Shown here: positions 15,861 through 24,275 of the stretch, piece by piece
How positions within the stretch are numbered: position 1 is the first letter of the stretch
How the letters are laid out: each line of letters opens with the position of its first letter
Source of the DNA: a virus
DNA: 64,000 nt
Direction: 5' to 3' (one strand)
IMG/VR virus record: IMGVR_UViG_3300029955_000008
Coordinates: 1 to 64,000 of that record
Translations under genes and position numbers: made by a program
Notes under the pieces: generated by a model
What the model was told of the DNA's origin: nothing
Database searches by the model: none
What the model saw: the letters and a program-made list of their open reading frames with translations, nothing else

Positions 15861-16508
15861 ATGAAGATCGAGATCTACGCAGATGGGTCGGGGCAGACTA
15901 GTAACACCGATGGCGGATACGGCTGGGTAATGGTTGTAGACGGAGTCGTTCATTCCGAGGGCTCTGGACATGTCTCAAATGCCACAAACAACGATATGGA
16001 GTTGGAAGGCGCAATACAGGGACTATCGGCTGTAGGTAGACTGGCTTGGCCTCCTCTAAAGATTCTGGGCAATTTTGAGGCTGTGGAAATTGTACCACCA
16101 GAAGTTACATTGATAAGCGACAGTCAAATCGTTCTCGGCTGGGCTTCTGGAGCCTACCAATTCAAACAGCTCAACAAGATAGATAAATATAATCAGCTGG
16201 TAACCTTAATGTCCAGGTTAGGAGCCAAAACCCGTTGGGTCCGTGGCCATAGCGGTGATATTCATAATTCCAGGTGTGATCAGCTCGCTAGTAACGCACG
16301 TAAAGGCGTAACTACGAATTGTCTTGACAAACTTACTCCAAAGATGGATACTCGTATCGGAACCAAAAAGGCTGGAACGGCCTCGGTTTGGCACAAGGAC
16401 GTGCTTTACGTTATGGACTTTGAAAACATGGTCATGGAGAAATACGATCGCGAAGCCCATGGAAAACGGGGCTCTATGATTGAGATACGCGAGGAGAAGA
16501 GTAGATGA
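15861..16508 (+). CDS. rnhA: Ribonuclease H (type I)
   Basis: A 215-residue RNase HI that cuts the RNA strand of RNA-DNA hybrids, probably removing Okazaki primers. The catalytic acids are D8 (ADGSG), E47 (DMELEGAI), D87 (ISDSQIV) and D140 (RCDQLA), with H130 before the last one. About 70 extra residues follow the core. The start at 15861 fits the start of the first RNase H strand (MKIEIYADG) and coincides with the predicted transcription start, so translation is probably leaderless. T4 RNase H is an unrelated FEN-type nuclease, so this is a bacterial-type replacement. It overlaps the next gene by ATGA. Confidence 0.9.
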   Translation: MKIEIYADGSGQTSNTDGGYGWVMVVDGVVHSEGSGHVSNATNNDMELEGAIQGLSAVGRLAWPPLKILGNFEAVEIVPPEVTLISDSQIVLGWASGAYQFKQLNKIDKYNQLVTLMSRLGAKTRWVRGHSGDIHNSRCDQLASNARKGVTTNCLDKLTPKMDTRIGTKKAGTASVWHKDVLYVMDFENMVMEKYDREAHGKRGSMIEIREEKSR

Positions 16509-16684
16509 AACACTTGGATGAAGAAGTTAACTTTGTAAAATGTGAACACAACAATCTCAGTACCAATTGTAATGTTTGTTTTGTGCCAGTTTTTGATTCT
16601 TTTATGGAATTCGCTCGGGATATGTATAAAGAACAGAACGAAGAACCACACATCCATTCCCTTGAATTTCTGAGGAATACATGA
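16505..16684 (+). CDS. Small Cys/His-containing protein
   Basis: A 59-residue protein starting MKHLDEEVNFVKCEHNN and containing a CEH...NCNVC pattern, which could bind zinc. Both ends overlap neighbours as ATGA (RNase H upstream, DnaQ-like exonuclease downstream). AGGAGAAGAG lies before the start. Coupling at both ends supports it as a real gene. Function unknown. Confidence 0.6.
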   Translation: MKHLDEEVNFVKCEHNNLSTNCNVCFVPVFDSFMEFARDMYKEQNEEPHIHSLEFLRNT

Positions 16685-17316
16685 GTAATTTTCTACTTGC
16701 TTTTGACACAGAAACCGGAGGACTATCCCCCAAAGCAGCCGACGTACTGACAGCCTACTTCGCTATCGTCGACGAAGATTTTAAGATCCTCGACGAACTA
16801 GACCTAAAGCTAAAGCCTGACAATGGTCGTTTACCCATCGCCGAGGATGGCGCGTTAAAAGTTAATAAGATCAATATCCACGCTCATCTCGAAGATCCCG
16901 AAACTATCACATACTCCGAAGCCAAAACCAAATTAGTAGCCATGATACGAAAATACTTGAAGAAGACAGGAAGGCACTCCAATATCCGCCCCCTTGGCTA
17001 CAACGTCCCCTTTGATATCGGTTTCATACAAGAATATGTCTTGTTCCCCGATGAATGGCAGTCTCTTATTAACTACAATACCGTGGATCCCAAGGTTGTC
17101 GTTAATTTTCTGAAAGACGCGGGTTGGTTTCCTGCGGACCTAGGAACTCTCATCAGCGTAGTTAAGCATTTTAATATTTCCATGGGTTTGGCTCATACCG
17201 CAAAAGCCGACGCGTTGGCTACTGTAGAAGTCTATAAGAAGTTATTGGAATTGATGGATTCCAAAAAAGATGGTGGCGGTGGATTGGACCTTTTGAGTCT
17301 TTTGGAGGCGGAATGA
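16681..17316 (+). CDS. DnaQ-like 3'-5' exonuclease (DEDDh)
   Basis: A 211-residue exonuclease of the DnaQ family with all five DEDDh residues: D9 and E11 (FDTETGG), D112 (NVPFDIGF), H172 and D177 (LAHTAKADALAT). It is the likely proofreading subunit for the polymerase III alpha-like protein at 18588. The size is close to bacterial epsilon (about 240). It is coupled by ATGA to neighbours on both sides. No clear clamp-binding motif is visible, but the last 20 residues (Gly-Gly and Leu-rich) could carry one. Confidence 0.85.
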   Translation: MSNFLLAFDTETGGLSPKAADVLTAYFAIVDEDFKILDELDLKLKPDNGRLPIAEDGALKVNKINIHAHLEDPETITYSEAKTKLVAMIRKYLKKTGRHSNIRPLGYNVPFDIGFIQEYVLFPDEWQSLINYNTVDPKVVVNFLKDAGWFPADLGTLISVVKHFNISMGLAHTAKADALATVEVYKKLLELMDSKKDGGGGLDLLSLLEAE

Positions 17317-17564
17317 GAAAGGTATTTTGTCGCCTTATTGTTGTAGATTTATGTTTGTCGTTCGCAAAATTAGATGGTGACAAACTGTCTCTGATTAGAA
17401 TACCACTAGTCGCAAATCAGATTTTGGGCGCTTTAGCGTTTTATGATGAGTTGATAGGCTTTGAAGAAATGCCTATAGTAGAATTTGTCGAACTTTGTAA
17501 AAAACAAGCAACAGAAGAAGAAGTTAAAAAATTCGAAAAATCATTTGGGGAAATTTATTCATGA
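17313..17564 (+). CDS. Small hypothetical protein
   Basis: An 83-residue protein with a hydrophobic N-terminal half and a charged helical C-terminus. It overlaps the exonuclease gene and the next gene by 4 bases each. Function unknown; its place between exonuclease and polymerase suggests a replisome accessory, but no motif supports that. Confidence 0.55.
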   Translation: MRKVFCRLIVVDLCLSFAKLDGDKLSLIRIPLVANQILGALAFYDELIGFEEMPIVEFVELCKKQATEEEVKKFEKSFGEIYS

Positions 17565-17830
17565 AAGCCTGGTTTGAATGGTGCCATATGTTTCCTGGCG
17601 ACTATCCGGTTAAATTCGGAATTGACTGGTATGTTCACGCCAAACCCGTAAAAATGTTTAAACCATGGCGGGGGCTTACGATTACTTTTTATTTATTCAA
17701 ACGCTTGGTTAATCTAAACATAGTCATGGACTACGAAGCCTACCAGGCTAGGATGAACTATAGACACGATCCCAACGCTGCAATTAAAAGATTACGAGAA
17801 AGAAAAGCTGCTAGGGAGAATAAGCAATGA
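17561..17830 (+). CDS. Small hypothetical protein
   Basis: An 89-residue protein rich in Trp, Tyr and Phe in its first 55 residues and ending in a very basic helix (RLRERKAARENK). The aromatic half could bind nucleic acid or sit at a membrane surface, but no confident membrane segment is seen. It is coupled by ATGA on both sides. Function unknown. Confidence 0.55.
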   Translation: MKAWFEWCHMFPGDYPVKFGIDWYVHAKPVKMFKPWRGLTITFYLFKRLVNLNIVMDYEAYQARMNYRHDPNAAIKRLRERKAARENKQ

Positions 17831-18591
17831 TGAAAAAGGGAACTATTTGTAAGAAGTACACTCAAGAGGAAAAGAATTTTATAATAGAAAATTATAAAAC
17901 CATGACGAGTCTCGACATATCCAAGATTATCGATAGAACCAAAGCTTCAGTTATCGTAATGGCTGGCAAATTGGGACTTGGAGAATCATCCAAAGATCTT
18001 ATATCAGGTCAAAAATTTAACAGACTTACGATTATAAAAAAAACAGATAAAAGAACAAAATGTAGAGCAATTATATATGAATGCTTATGCATTTGTGGAA
18101 ATATAACCTATGTACCAAGAAATACTATAACAAGTGGTCATACAAAAAGTTGTGGATGTTTACAAATCGAAAAAATTTCAGAATCTCTGCTTTTGTCTCC
18201 CGGAAAAGCTACAATAAATCAGCTATATTATTGCTGCAAAGGCGACGCTCAAAAAAGAGGTATCGATTTTTTGTTAACTATGGAACAACATGCAGAAATA
18301 GTTTCTCATGATTGCAATTATTGTGGAGAACCTCCTCGTAAAGCAAACTATCTTATCAAAAAAGACGGCAATCTAAAAAAAGTAAAACATATCGCAACAA
18401 AATCTTGCATTGACAATTCTTGGGCAGTCGCCAACACGGTTGACAGGATAGATAGCAATAAGGCATACACATTAGACAATTGCGTAGCGGCTTGCTGGCC
18501 CTGCAATCAAATGAAAATGATATCTTCTGTGAATGATTTTATATCTCAAACCTATAAAATTGTAGCTTTCCAAGAAAGTAAGAAAAAATGA
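17827..18591 (+). CDS. HNH homing-type endonuclease
   Basis: A 254-residue free-standing endonuclease. About residues 1-45 look like a helix-turn-helix. Residues about 60-118 form a Cys4 module (ECLCICG ... SCGCL) often found next to phage HNH domains. The HNH region is at about 158-235, with CNYC, TVDRIDSNKAYTLDNC and CWPCNQMK. By eye its DNA is more AT-rich than its neighbours, a sign of separate origin. It sits immediately upstream of the polymerase gene, overlapping it by ATGA. Such enzymes spread by cutting homologous loci in related phages. Confidence 0.8.
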   Translation: MMKKGTICKKYTQEEKNFIIENYKTMTSLDISKIIDRTKASVIVMAGKLGLGESSKDLISGQKFNRLTIIKKTDKRTKCRAIIYECLCICGNITYVPRNTITSGHTKSCGCLQIEKISESLLLSPGKATINQLYYCCKGDAQKRGIDFLLTMEQHAEIVSHDCNYCGEPPRKANYLIKKDGNLKKVKHIATKSCIDNSWAVANTVDRIDSNKAYTLDNCVAACWPCNQMKMISSVNDFISQTYKIVAFQESKKK

Positions 18592-21500
18592 CTTTCGTAT
18601 CCACTCATACACACACAGAGTCCTTCCTAACAGCCTCTAAGCTATCTTCGTTCATTTCTAGAGCAAAAGATTTGGGCCGTACTCATTTCGTACAAATAGA
18701 TCAGGGTAATCTATCGAACGCTCTCAAAGCTCACGGACAGGCTAAAAAAGCTGGGCTCAAATCAATTCTAGGAATTGAAGTGTTTTTTAAAGACTCTTCG
18801 TGCCCAGTAATTAGTGGAACAAAAACGGATAGATGTAGGTATTTTAATCTGTCTATATATGCGCTGGATCAGTCAGCGTATCAGGAAATAGTGCGATTGG
18901 TATCAAAATTTGACAGACCCGTTATCGACATTAGAGAAGAATCCCAATCTCTTTGGCAATGGTCGGATTTGGAACACATCAGTAAATTTAACGTAAACGT
19001 AGTTCTATCCGGAGTTCATTGTATTGTCGGCAAACCAGCATTAGATAATAGACCAGATTTGGCCGAAGGCGTATTTTTAAAGCTCAATACGCTATTTAAG
19101 AATAGGCTGTACGCGGCAATGCTTTGCACGGAATGGTCCAAGAAATACGCCCAAATAGTTCAAATAACGTATAGAGATGGAACCACGGATTGCTTAATGG
19201 ACACCGATTCTGTAGCCACAGATCGAGCCCGCCGCATTAAGGCTATAGAGTTAGTGGATAACAATCGGCACGCTGTGATCAAAAACAAGATCTCTGGCGG
19301 AATCTATTCAGAAGTAGAAAAAGAAATAGAAAAAGTGATACTAAAAAAGGGATTTCTTCCTCTTCCTGTAGACGCAGCTTTAGTCGTAAACAGAACGCTT
19401 AAGAGTCTTGCCGAGAAATATGGAATCCCTGTTCTCGCTACGGATCACGCATTTTATGCCGAAGCCTCAGACCGTATCGTTCAAGATCTAATTCTAGAGG
19501 GTAAGACTAGGATTAAGTCTAGTTTGCACATGAGATCCCAAGAAGAGGTTCTGGACTACCTAACAAAAATAATGGAGTTATCTCCATCAGATGCCAATAA
19601 AATTATAAACAATAGCGCCCAATGGGCATCACTATTTGATACATTTGATCTCAAGTATGATTGGCACTTAGCCTCTACTAACGGACAAGACCCTCTCAAG
19701 ATGTGTATGGCCGCGATCCAGAAAAATGGGCGTATGAAATGGGACGATAAGGCGTATACAGAAAGGCTAAAAGAAGAATGGGCGGTCCTTGTTAAGAATG
19801 GCAAAAAGAATATGCTCCCCTATTTTTTTCCAATCGAAGATATCGTAGAATTTTATAAAAACAGTGGATATTTAACCGGACCTGGTCGCGGATCTGCTGC
19901 AGGTTCCTTATTGGCGTACCTGCTATGTATTACGCACGTTAACCCTCTTAAGCACGGACTCTCGTTTTCCAGATTTTATTCTATGACTCGTATTGAAAAC
20001 AATCAGGTCGCGGACATAGATTTGGACCTTGGAGATCGCGTACCATTAGTTGGGGAAGACGGGAAGTCTGGGTACCTATACTCGCGCTGGGGGAACTGCG
20101 CTGCTCAGATTGGGACCAAAGCTATGATTCGTCTCAAGAGCGCGATAAAAGATGTTAATCGCTATCTGAACGGTTCGGTTGAACGATCTATCTTAACTCT
20201 AACCGAAGGATTACCAGCCGCTCCTCAAGGAGTATCGGACCACAATTTTATTTGGGGATACGAAGACGATGATGGCAACCATGTTCCGGGCTTGATAGAA
20301 CAATCAAAAGAACTCCGAGCATATATGAAAGAAAAGCCAAGGGAGTGGGAAATTGTCAGCAAGACAGTCGGCGTTACCAGGAGCTGGTCAAAACACGCCA
20401 GCGGATTTTGTATTTCAGATATTCCCATTAGAGATATGGTACCACTAAGAGATGGGGTTATTACTCAATATGAGGCAAAGCAGGTGGAGGAAAGTGGGGC
20501 GTTGAAATATGACTTCCTTGTAGTTCACAACATTAAAGATATTCAAGTCTGTTTAGAACTTATTAATAAAAAGAATAATGAAAAACATGAAACCGGATAC
20601 TTTACCCATAATGGAGTCAAGACATTTGTTTGGGATCTTACGGAAGATTTGGAAGCGTTTAAATCCGTTTGGAGCGGTGACACTAACACAATTTTTCAGC
20701 TCAACACAAAATCTATGACACCTTTTGTAAAAGATATTTTACCTCAATCTATTGAAGATCTTTCTACAATACTTAGCTTGGTCCGACCTGGCCCACTCGA
20801 TTTCGTTTCCGAAGATACCGGCAGAAACATGGCCGAAGAATTTGTTCACCGCAAAAACTGCGGTTCCTATAATGATATTGAAATCTTAAATAAACTAATT
20901 CCTGAAACATATTCAGTCCTTGTCTACCAAGAACAGGTAACGAAGATCGCAAAAGAGCTTGCCGGATTTTCTGGGACAGAAGCTGAGATCTTAAGAGAAA
21001 ATATCGGTAAAAAGAAAGCCGTAGAACTTGCTAAACAAAAACCTAAGTTTGTCGAAGGCGCTTCCAAGCATATTTCCAAAGAAGAGGCCGAACTTTTATG
21101 GGATCGAATCGAAACATTTGGCCGCTACTCCTTCAATAAAAGTCACGGAATTTCCTACAGTTATATCACTTATGCGTGCATGTTTTTGCGCCACAATTAC
21201 CGTCTTGAGTGGTACGCGGCGATTTTAAGCAATGCTAGCGAGCAAGAAATTACAGGCAAGTTATGGCCTACGGTAAAAAACCTAATCGCTCCTCCGGACA
21301 TCAATCTCTCAAATGAAATGATGGCCGTAGATTACGCGAATAAAAATATCCGATCTAAGCTTGGCATTATCCGTGGCATGGGCGACATTACCCTAGAGCC
21401 AATCATCGCGAACAGACCATACCGTGATATTCAAGACTTCGTCGACAAAGACGTCGCAGGACCCAGCTTAGCCCACAAACTCATCCACGTCGGCATTATG

Positions 21501-22142
21501 GACTCCTTATTCGAACCCGGAATGTCCTTGGTTGAAAAACTCAAAGCCTACGAAGACGCCGCTGAAATTAAGAAGTTTAGAGACAAAAAAGCAGAGGCTG
21601 ATAAGAAGTTCAAGAATATGAGAGCGTTACAGCCTAAAGAAGGTGTTGTTCCCTCCCAGTATCTCAATTTGTCGCCTCTCAAAGACATCGCTATGAAAAA
21701 AGCCGTACTCCCAACGCTCCCCGTAGATCTTCACGGACTGGGCTTAAAATATAGCCGCTGTTTGGATCCCTACACTACCAATAGCAAAGTCACCGATCCC
21801 GTCACCAATAAGTCGACGTTCTTGGTGGATGGCAACGTAATCAAGCGTATCGACGCTCTGGAGGGCTTCCAGGTCGAAAAAGACATATACGCCGCTGCTA
21901 CCTGCTATATCATCGATGCCAAGGAATTCAGCTATGCCAAGGGCGCTAAGACGGCTTTAAAGCTCACCTTTGACACCGGCGACGGCAACATCATGGAAAA
22001 AGTGCTATGGCCGGATTATAATACCGGGATTCTGGAATACCCAAAGGAAGTAAAACGGGGCAGTATATGTACGTTATTCATGAAGAAACGTCAGGACAAG
22101 AGCGGTGAGATGTCGGTGTTCTCAATTGTAGTAGAAGGCTAA
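18588..22142 (+). CDS. dnaE: DNA polymerase III alpha subunit (DnaE-like)
   Basis: A 1184-residue C-family replicative polymerase, about the same length as E. coli DnaE (1160). The N-terminus is a PHP domain (STHTHTES, H7 and H9). The palm is marked by GPGRGSAAGS (about 431-440) and the catalytic ADIDLDLGD (about 474-482). Further landmarks are RPGP (about 734-737), a YQEQ segment of the fingers near 780, and FNKSHGISYSY (about 848-858). The C-terminal 120 residues look like an OB-fold region. Most T4-like phages use a B-family polymerase, so this is a notable replacement. The DnaQ-like protein at 16681 probably supplies proofreading. No clamp or clamp loader is in the window. Confidence 0.92.
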   Translation: MTFVSTHTHTESFLTASKLSSFISRAKDLGRTHFVQIDQGNLSNALKAHGQAKKAGLKSILGIEVFFKDSSCPVISGTKTDRCRYFNLSIYALDQSAYQEIVRLVSKFDRPVIDIREESQSLWQWSDLEHISKFNVNVVLSGVHCIVGKPALDNRPDLAEGVFLKLNTLFKNRLYAAMLCTEWSKKYAQIVQITYRDGTTDCLMDTDSVATDRARRIKAIELVDNNRHAVIKNKISGGIYSEVEKEIEKVILKKGFLPLPVDAALVVNRTLKSLAEKYGIPVLATDHAFYAEASDRIVQDLILEGKTRIKSSLHMRSQEEVLDYLTKIMELSPSDANKIINNSAQWASLFDTFDLKYDWHLASTNGQDPLKMCMAAIQKNGRMKWDDKAYTERLKEEWAVLVKNGKKNMLPYFFPIEDIVEFYKNSGYLTGPGRGSAAGSLLAYLLCITHVNPLKHGLSFSRFYSMTRIENNQVADIDLDLGDRVPLVGEDGKSGYLYSRWGNCAAQIGTKAMIRLKSAIKDVNRYLNGSVERSILTLTEGLPAAPQGVSDHNFIWGYEDDDGNHVPGLIEQSKELRAYMKEKPREWEIVSKTVGVTRSWSKHASGFCISDIPIRDMVPLRDGVITQYEAKQVEESGALKYDFLVVHNIKDIQVCLELINKKNNEKHETGYFTHNGVKTFVWDLTEDLEAFKSVWSGDTNTIFQLNTKSMTPFVKDILPQSIEDLSTILSLVRPGPLDFVSEDTGRNMAEEFVHRKNCGSYNDIEILNKLIPETYSVLVYQEQVTKIAKELAGFSGTEAEILRENIGKKKAVELAKQKPKFVEGASKHISKEEAELLWDRIETFGRYSFNKSHGISYSYITYACMFLRHNYRLEWYAAILSNASEQEITGKLWPTVKNLIAPPDINLSNEMMAVDYANKNIRSKLGIIRGMGDITLEPIIANRPYRDIQDFVDKDVAGPSLAHKLIHVGIMDSLFEPGMSLVEKLKAYEDAAEIKKFRDKKAEADKKFKNMRALQPKEGVVPSQYLNLSPLKDIAMKKAVLPTLPVDLHGLGLKYSRCLDPYTTNSKVTDPVTNKSTFLVDGNVIKRIDALEGFQVEKDIYAAATCYIIDAKEFSYAKGAKTALKLTFDTGDGNIMEKVLWPDYNTGILEYPKEVKRGSICTLFMKKRQDKSGEMSVFSIVVEG

Positions 22143-22150
22143 CTTTTCTC

Positions 22151-22179
22151 TTGACATTTTTAAAACGATTTAGTATATT
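22151..22179 (+). promoter_or_regulatory. Sigma70-type promoter, leaderless
   Basis: TTGACA (22151-22156), a 17-base spacer and TATATT (22174-22179). The predicted start point is 22186, exactly the A of the subtilase start codon. No Shine-Dalgarno is present. Confidence 0.75.
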
Positions 22180-22185
22180 ACCGAT

Positions 22186-22905
22186 ATGAAGCGTTTGGTT
22201 TACCCCCTACTCGTATGGCTTTTGGTCTCAACCCTGGTATACGCCAGGACCCACCACAAGCCCGGTAAGACGCTTCGTATTGCCGTAATCGACACCGGAT
22301 TGGATCTCAACGATCCCCGCCTCAGCAACCATCTCTGCAGAACCGGTCACAAAGATTTCACCGGTGAAGGCCTGGTTGATTTGAACGGACACGGCACACA
22401 TATCGCCGGTCTTATAGAAAAATATGCGGGTGAGGGAAACTACTGTCTTGTGATATATAAGTACTTTGCAACCGGTGACAAAGCCAAATACAATGCCAGG
22501 CATGAAGTCGACGCTATAGCCGAAGCCGTTAAAAATCACGTCGACGTTGTTAATATTTCCAGCGGTGGACCGGAGTTTGTAAAAAGAGAGTATGATTTAA
22601 TCAGGTTTCATCCAAGAACCACCTTTGTTTTGGCAGCTGGAAACGAAGGACACGATCTAGACAGAGATTGTAACTACTATCCGGCTTGCTACCTGCTCGG
22701 TAACGAAAAAATTGTCGGAAATGTCACAGAAACCGGAGCCATGGTTACATCTTCTAATTACGGCAACGTGCTTTCAGCGGTAGAAGTTGGGGACAATGTT
22801 TTGTCAACAGCACCTAACGGTGGTATGACACACAGCACTGGAACCAGCCAAGCCACAGCAATTAGAACCGGCAAGCTTATAAAGGAAATGTTAGATGCAA
22901 AATAA
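22186..22905 (+). CDS. Exported subtilisin-like serine protease
   Basis: A 239-residue subtilase. Residues 1-20 form a signal peptide (Lys-Arg, a hydrophobic run, cleavage near VYA). The triad is D36 (VIDTG), H69 (NGHGTHIAG) and S221 (GTSQA), with the oxyanion Asn at 153 (AAGNEG). The protein lacks a pro-domain and is shorter than typical subtilisins (275 mature residues), so it is a minimal catalytic domain. It likely acts outside the cytoplasm. Four cysteines lie in the middle and could be paired. The promoter sets a leaderless start at ATG 22186. Subtilases are uncommon in phages; the target is unknown. Confidence 0.85.
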   Translation: MKRLVYPLLVWLLVSTLVYARTHHKPGKTLRIAVIDTGLDLNDPRLSNHLCRTGHKDFTGEGLVDLNGHGTHIAGLIEKYAGEGNYCLVIYKYFATGDKAKYNARHEVDAIAEAVKNHVDVVNISSGGPEFVKREYDLIRFHPRTTFVLAAGNEGHDLDRDCNYYPACYLLGNEKIVGNVTETGAMVTSSNYGNVLSAVEVGDNVLSTAPNGGMTHSTGTSQATAIRTGKLIKEMLDAK

Positions 22906-23137
22906 CGTCTTTCAAAACAGAGTGGTCAAAACCAAAAAATTAGGCAAGGATGCTTTAATGCAGGTTAGCATAAATGAAATCGCTAAGCGGATTTTTGTTG
23001 ACTTTTCATCCGTAGATGGTAGGATTAAGATTCAGAAGAGTTTTCAAGACACTTTTGAGGGTAAGAAACTAGCTAAGGAATTTGAAAAAAGATTTAAAAA
23101 TCTAAATGAAATTAAGGGTTATTTAGGTATTAAATGA
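22895..23137 (+). CDS. Small basic hypothetical protein
   Basis: An 80-residue Lys-rich protein with a beta-like central segment and helical ends. The ATG lies 11 bases inside the subtilase gene, with AAGGA about 9 bases upstream, and the stop overlaps the next ATG (ATGA). The basic character would suit nucleic-acid binding. Function unknown. Confidence 0.6.
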   Translation: MQNNVFQNRVVKTKKLGKDALMQVSINEIAKRIFVDFSSVDGRIKIQKSFQDTFEGKKLAKEFEKRFKNLNEIKGYLGIK

Positions 23138-23496
23138 AGAAGATTAAAACCAAACCCAGAGAAGTAGAGGTTTATCTGGATGGTACTGATTGGCGGTATG
23201 AAATCGGTCATGCCGCTGATGGTAATCGTGTCTATCCCAGCGTCGATTGTCTTAAAGAAGAAAATAAGTGCTGGGATGAGTGTGGGATAGTTAAATGTAA
23301 GCTGGTTTTTATGGAAACCGTGATTCCGGAAGTCGATCCTAAAGATTGGAAAAACACCACTCCTATGGTGGAATGCGATGTAGATAGGGACCGCTTAGCA
23401 GCCGCAGAAAGACACTTAGGATATCTCGAAGAAAAAGTGATGAAACAGCTGAATAAGGTTATTCAGTTAAAAGCAAATATAAAGGGGAAGAAATAA
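23134..23496 (+). CDS. Hypothetical protein
   Basis: A 120-residue protein. The first 80 residues look like a small beta-rich domain with four cysteines (CLKEENKCWDEC and a later C), and the last 35 form a basic helix. It is coupled upstream by ATGA; the next gene starts at its stop (TAATG). Function unknown. Confidence 0.6.
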   Translation: MKKIKTKPREVEVYLDGTDWRYEIGHAADGNRVYPSVDCLKEENKCWDECGIVKCKLVFMETVIPEVDPKDWKNTTPMVECDVDRDRLAAAERHLGYLEEKVMKQLNKVIQLKANIKGKK

Positions 23497-24275
23497 TGTC
23501 GTTATCAAGTATTCTAGAACAAATCAAGACGGTTAAACCAATTGCAGAGATGGATATCCTCGTAGGACCCAGAGAAACGTATGCGGGACGAGAAGGTATG
23601 CAACGCAATGCCAAAGAAGAATTTAAGACGCTAAAAGAACAGTATACCAACGAACTCCGCCAAACCGCAGCCTTCATCCTGATATCGGGCTCCGGCAAGG
23701 AAACCTTTCAAACCCTAGCTACTACTGAGTTCAACTGCTTTTCAGCGGACAGCGAGGGCTTCTATAAGGCATTGGCTGATCGCATCCCCGCCGAACTCTA
23801 CGCTAATAAGACGCCAGCGGGCAATCTGTTCGATGTCATGGGGCGACACCTTGAAGACATGGCCAATGATCTCGGGATTATCGGATATCCTCAACTGATC
23901 TTTAAACAACAATATCAACGCGCTATCGATGGAAAAGCTGACTTTGTGAAGCTGATTAAGCAAGCCATTAATGAACAAGTGGGTTCGGAAATCGTGGGTA
24001 TCTATACTGCTAAAGTTTTGACCGATGAAGCCATTTCTAAAAACCATGGTCTTTCTATTACTCCAGTTGTCATGACTACCGATGACGAAGCCTTGGCTTT
24101 AGATCTCAACGAAACACTATATCGCGCTGGTTCCCGAGCTTTCTTGGTGGCTGCTGGGAAGGGCGCCAAGAGCATTCGAGCCGTGGAAGGTGCATTTGCT
24201 ATCAAAGAAGTCGATGCCGATAGTGTAAAAAATGTCTTGACAAATATAAGCAAGATGTGTAAGAATATACGATGA
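23496..24275 (+). CDS. Hypothetical protein
   Basis: A 259-residue alpha/beta protein with no motif that I recognise. A helical N-terminal half is followed by a region (about 150-250) with alternating strands and helices. It lies directly upstream of the SSB gene and overlaps it by ATGA. The promoter at 24237 lies inside its 3' end. The neighbourhood suggests a DNA-replication or recombination role, but this is position only. Confidence 0.6.
   Translation: MSLSSILEQIKTVKPIAEMDILVGPRETYAGREGMQRNAKEEFKTLKEQYTNELRQTAAFILISGSGKETFQTLATTEFNCFSADSEGFYKALADRIPAELYANKTPAGNLFDVMGRHLEDMANDLGIIGYPQLIFKQQYQRAIDGKADFVKLIKQAINEQVGSEIVGIYTAKVLTDEAISKNHGLSITPVVMTTDDEALALDLNETLYRAGSRAFLVAAGKGAKSIRAVEGAFAIKEVDADSVKNVLTNISKMCKNIR
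24237..24265 (+). promoter_or_regulatory. Sigma70-type promoter before the SSB gene
   Basis: TTGACA (24237-24242), a 17-base spacer and TAAGAA (24260-24265), a weaker -10 than the others because it lacks the final T. The predicted start is about 24272, the first ATG of the SSB reading frame. Confidence 0.45.

Noticed and set aside
16324-16352. TTGACA with GATACT 17 bases later inside RNase H
   Set aside because: Weak -10 and no associated start codon; the next genes are coupled by ATGA.
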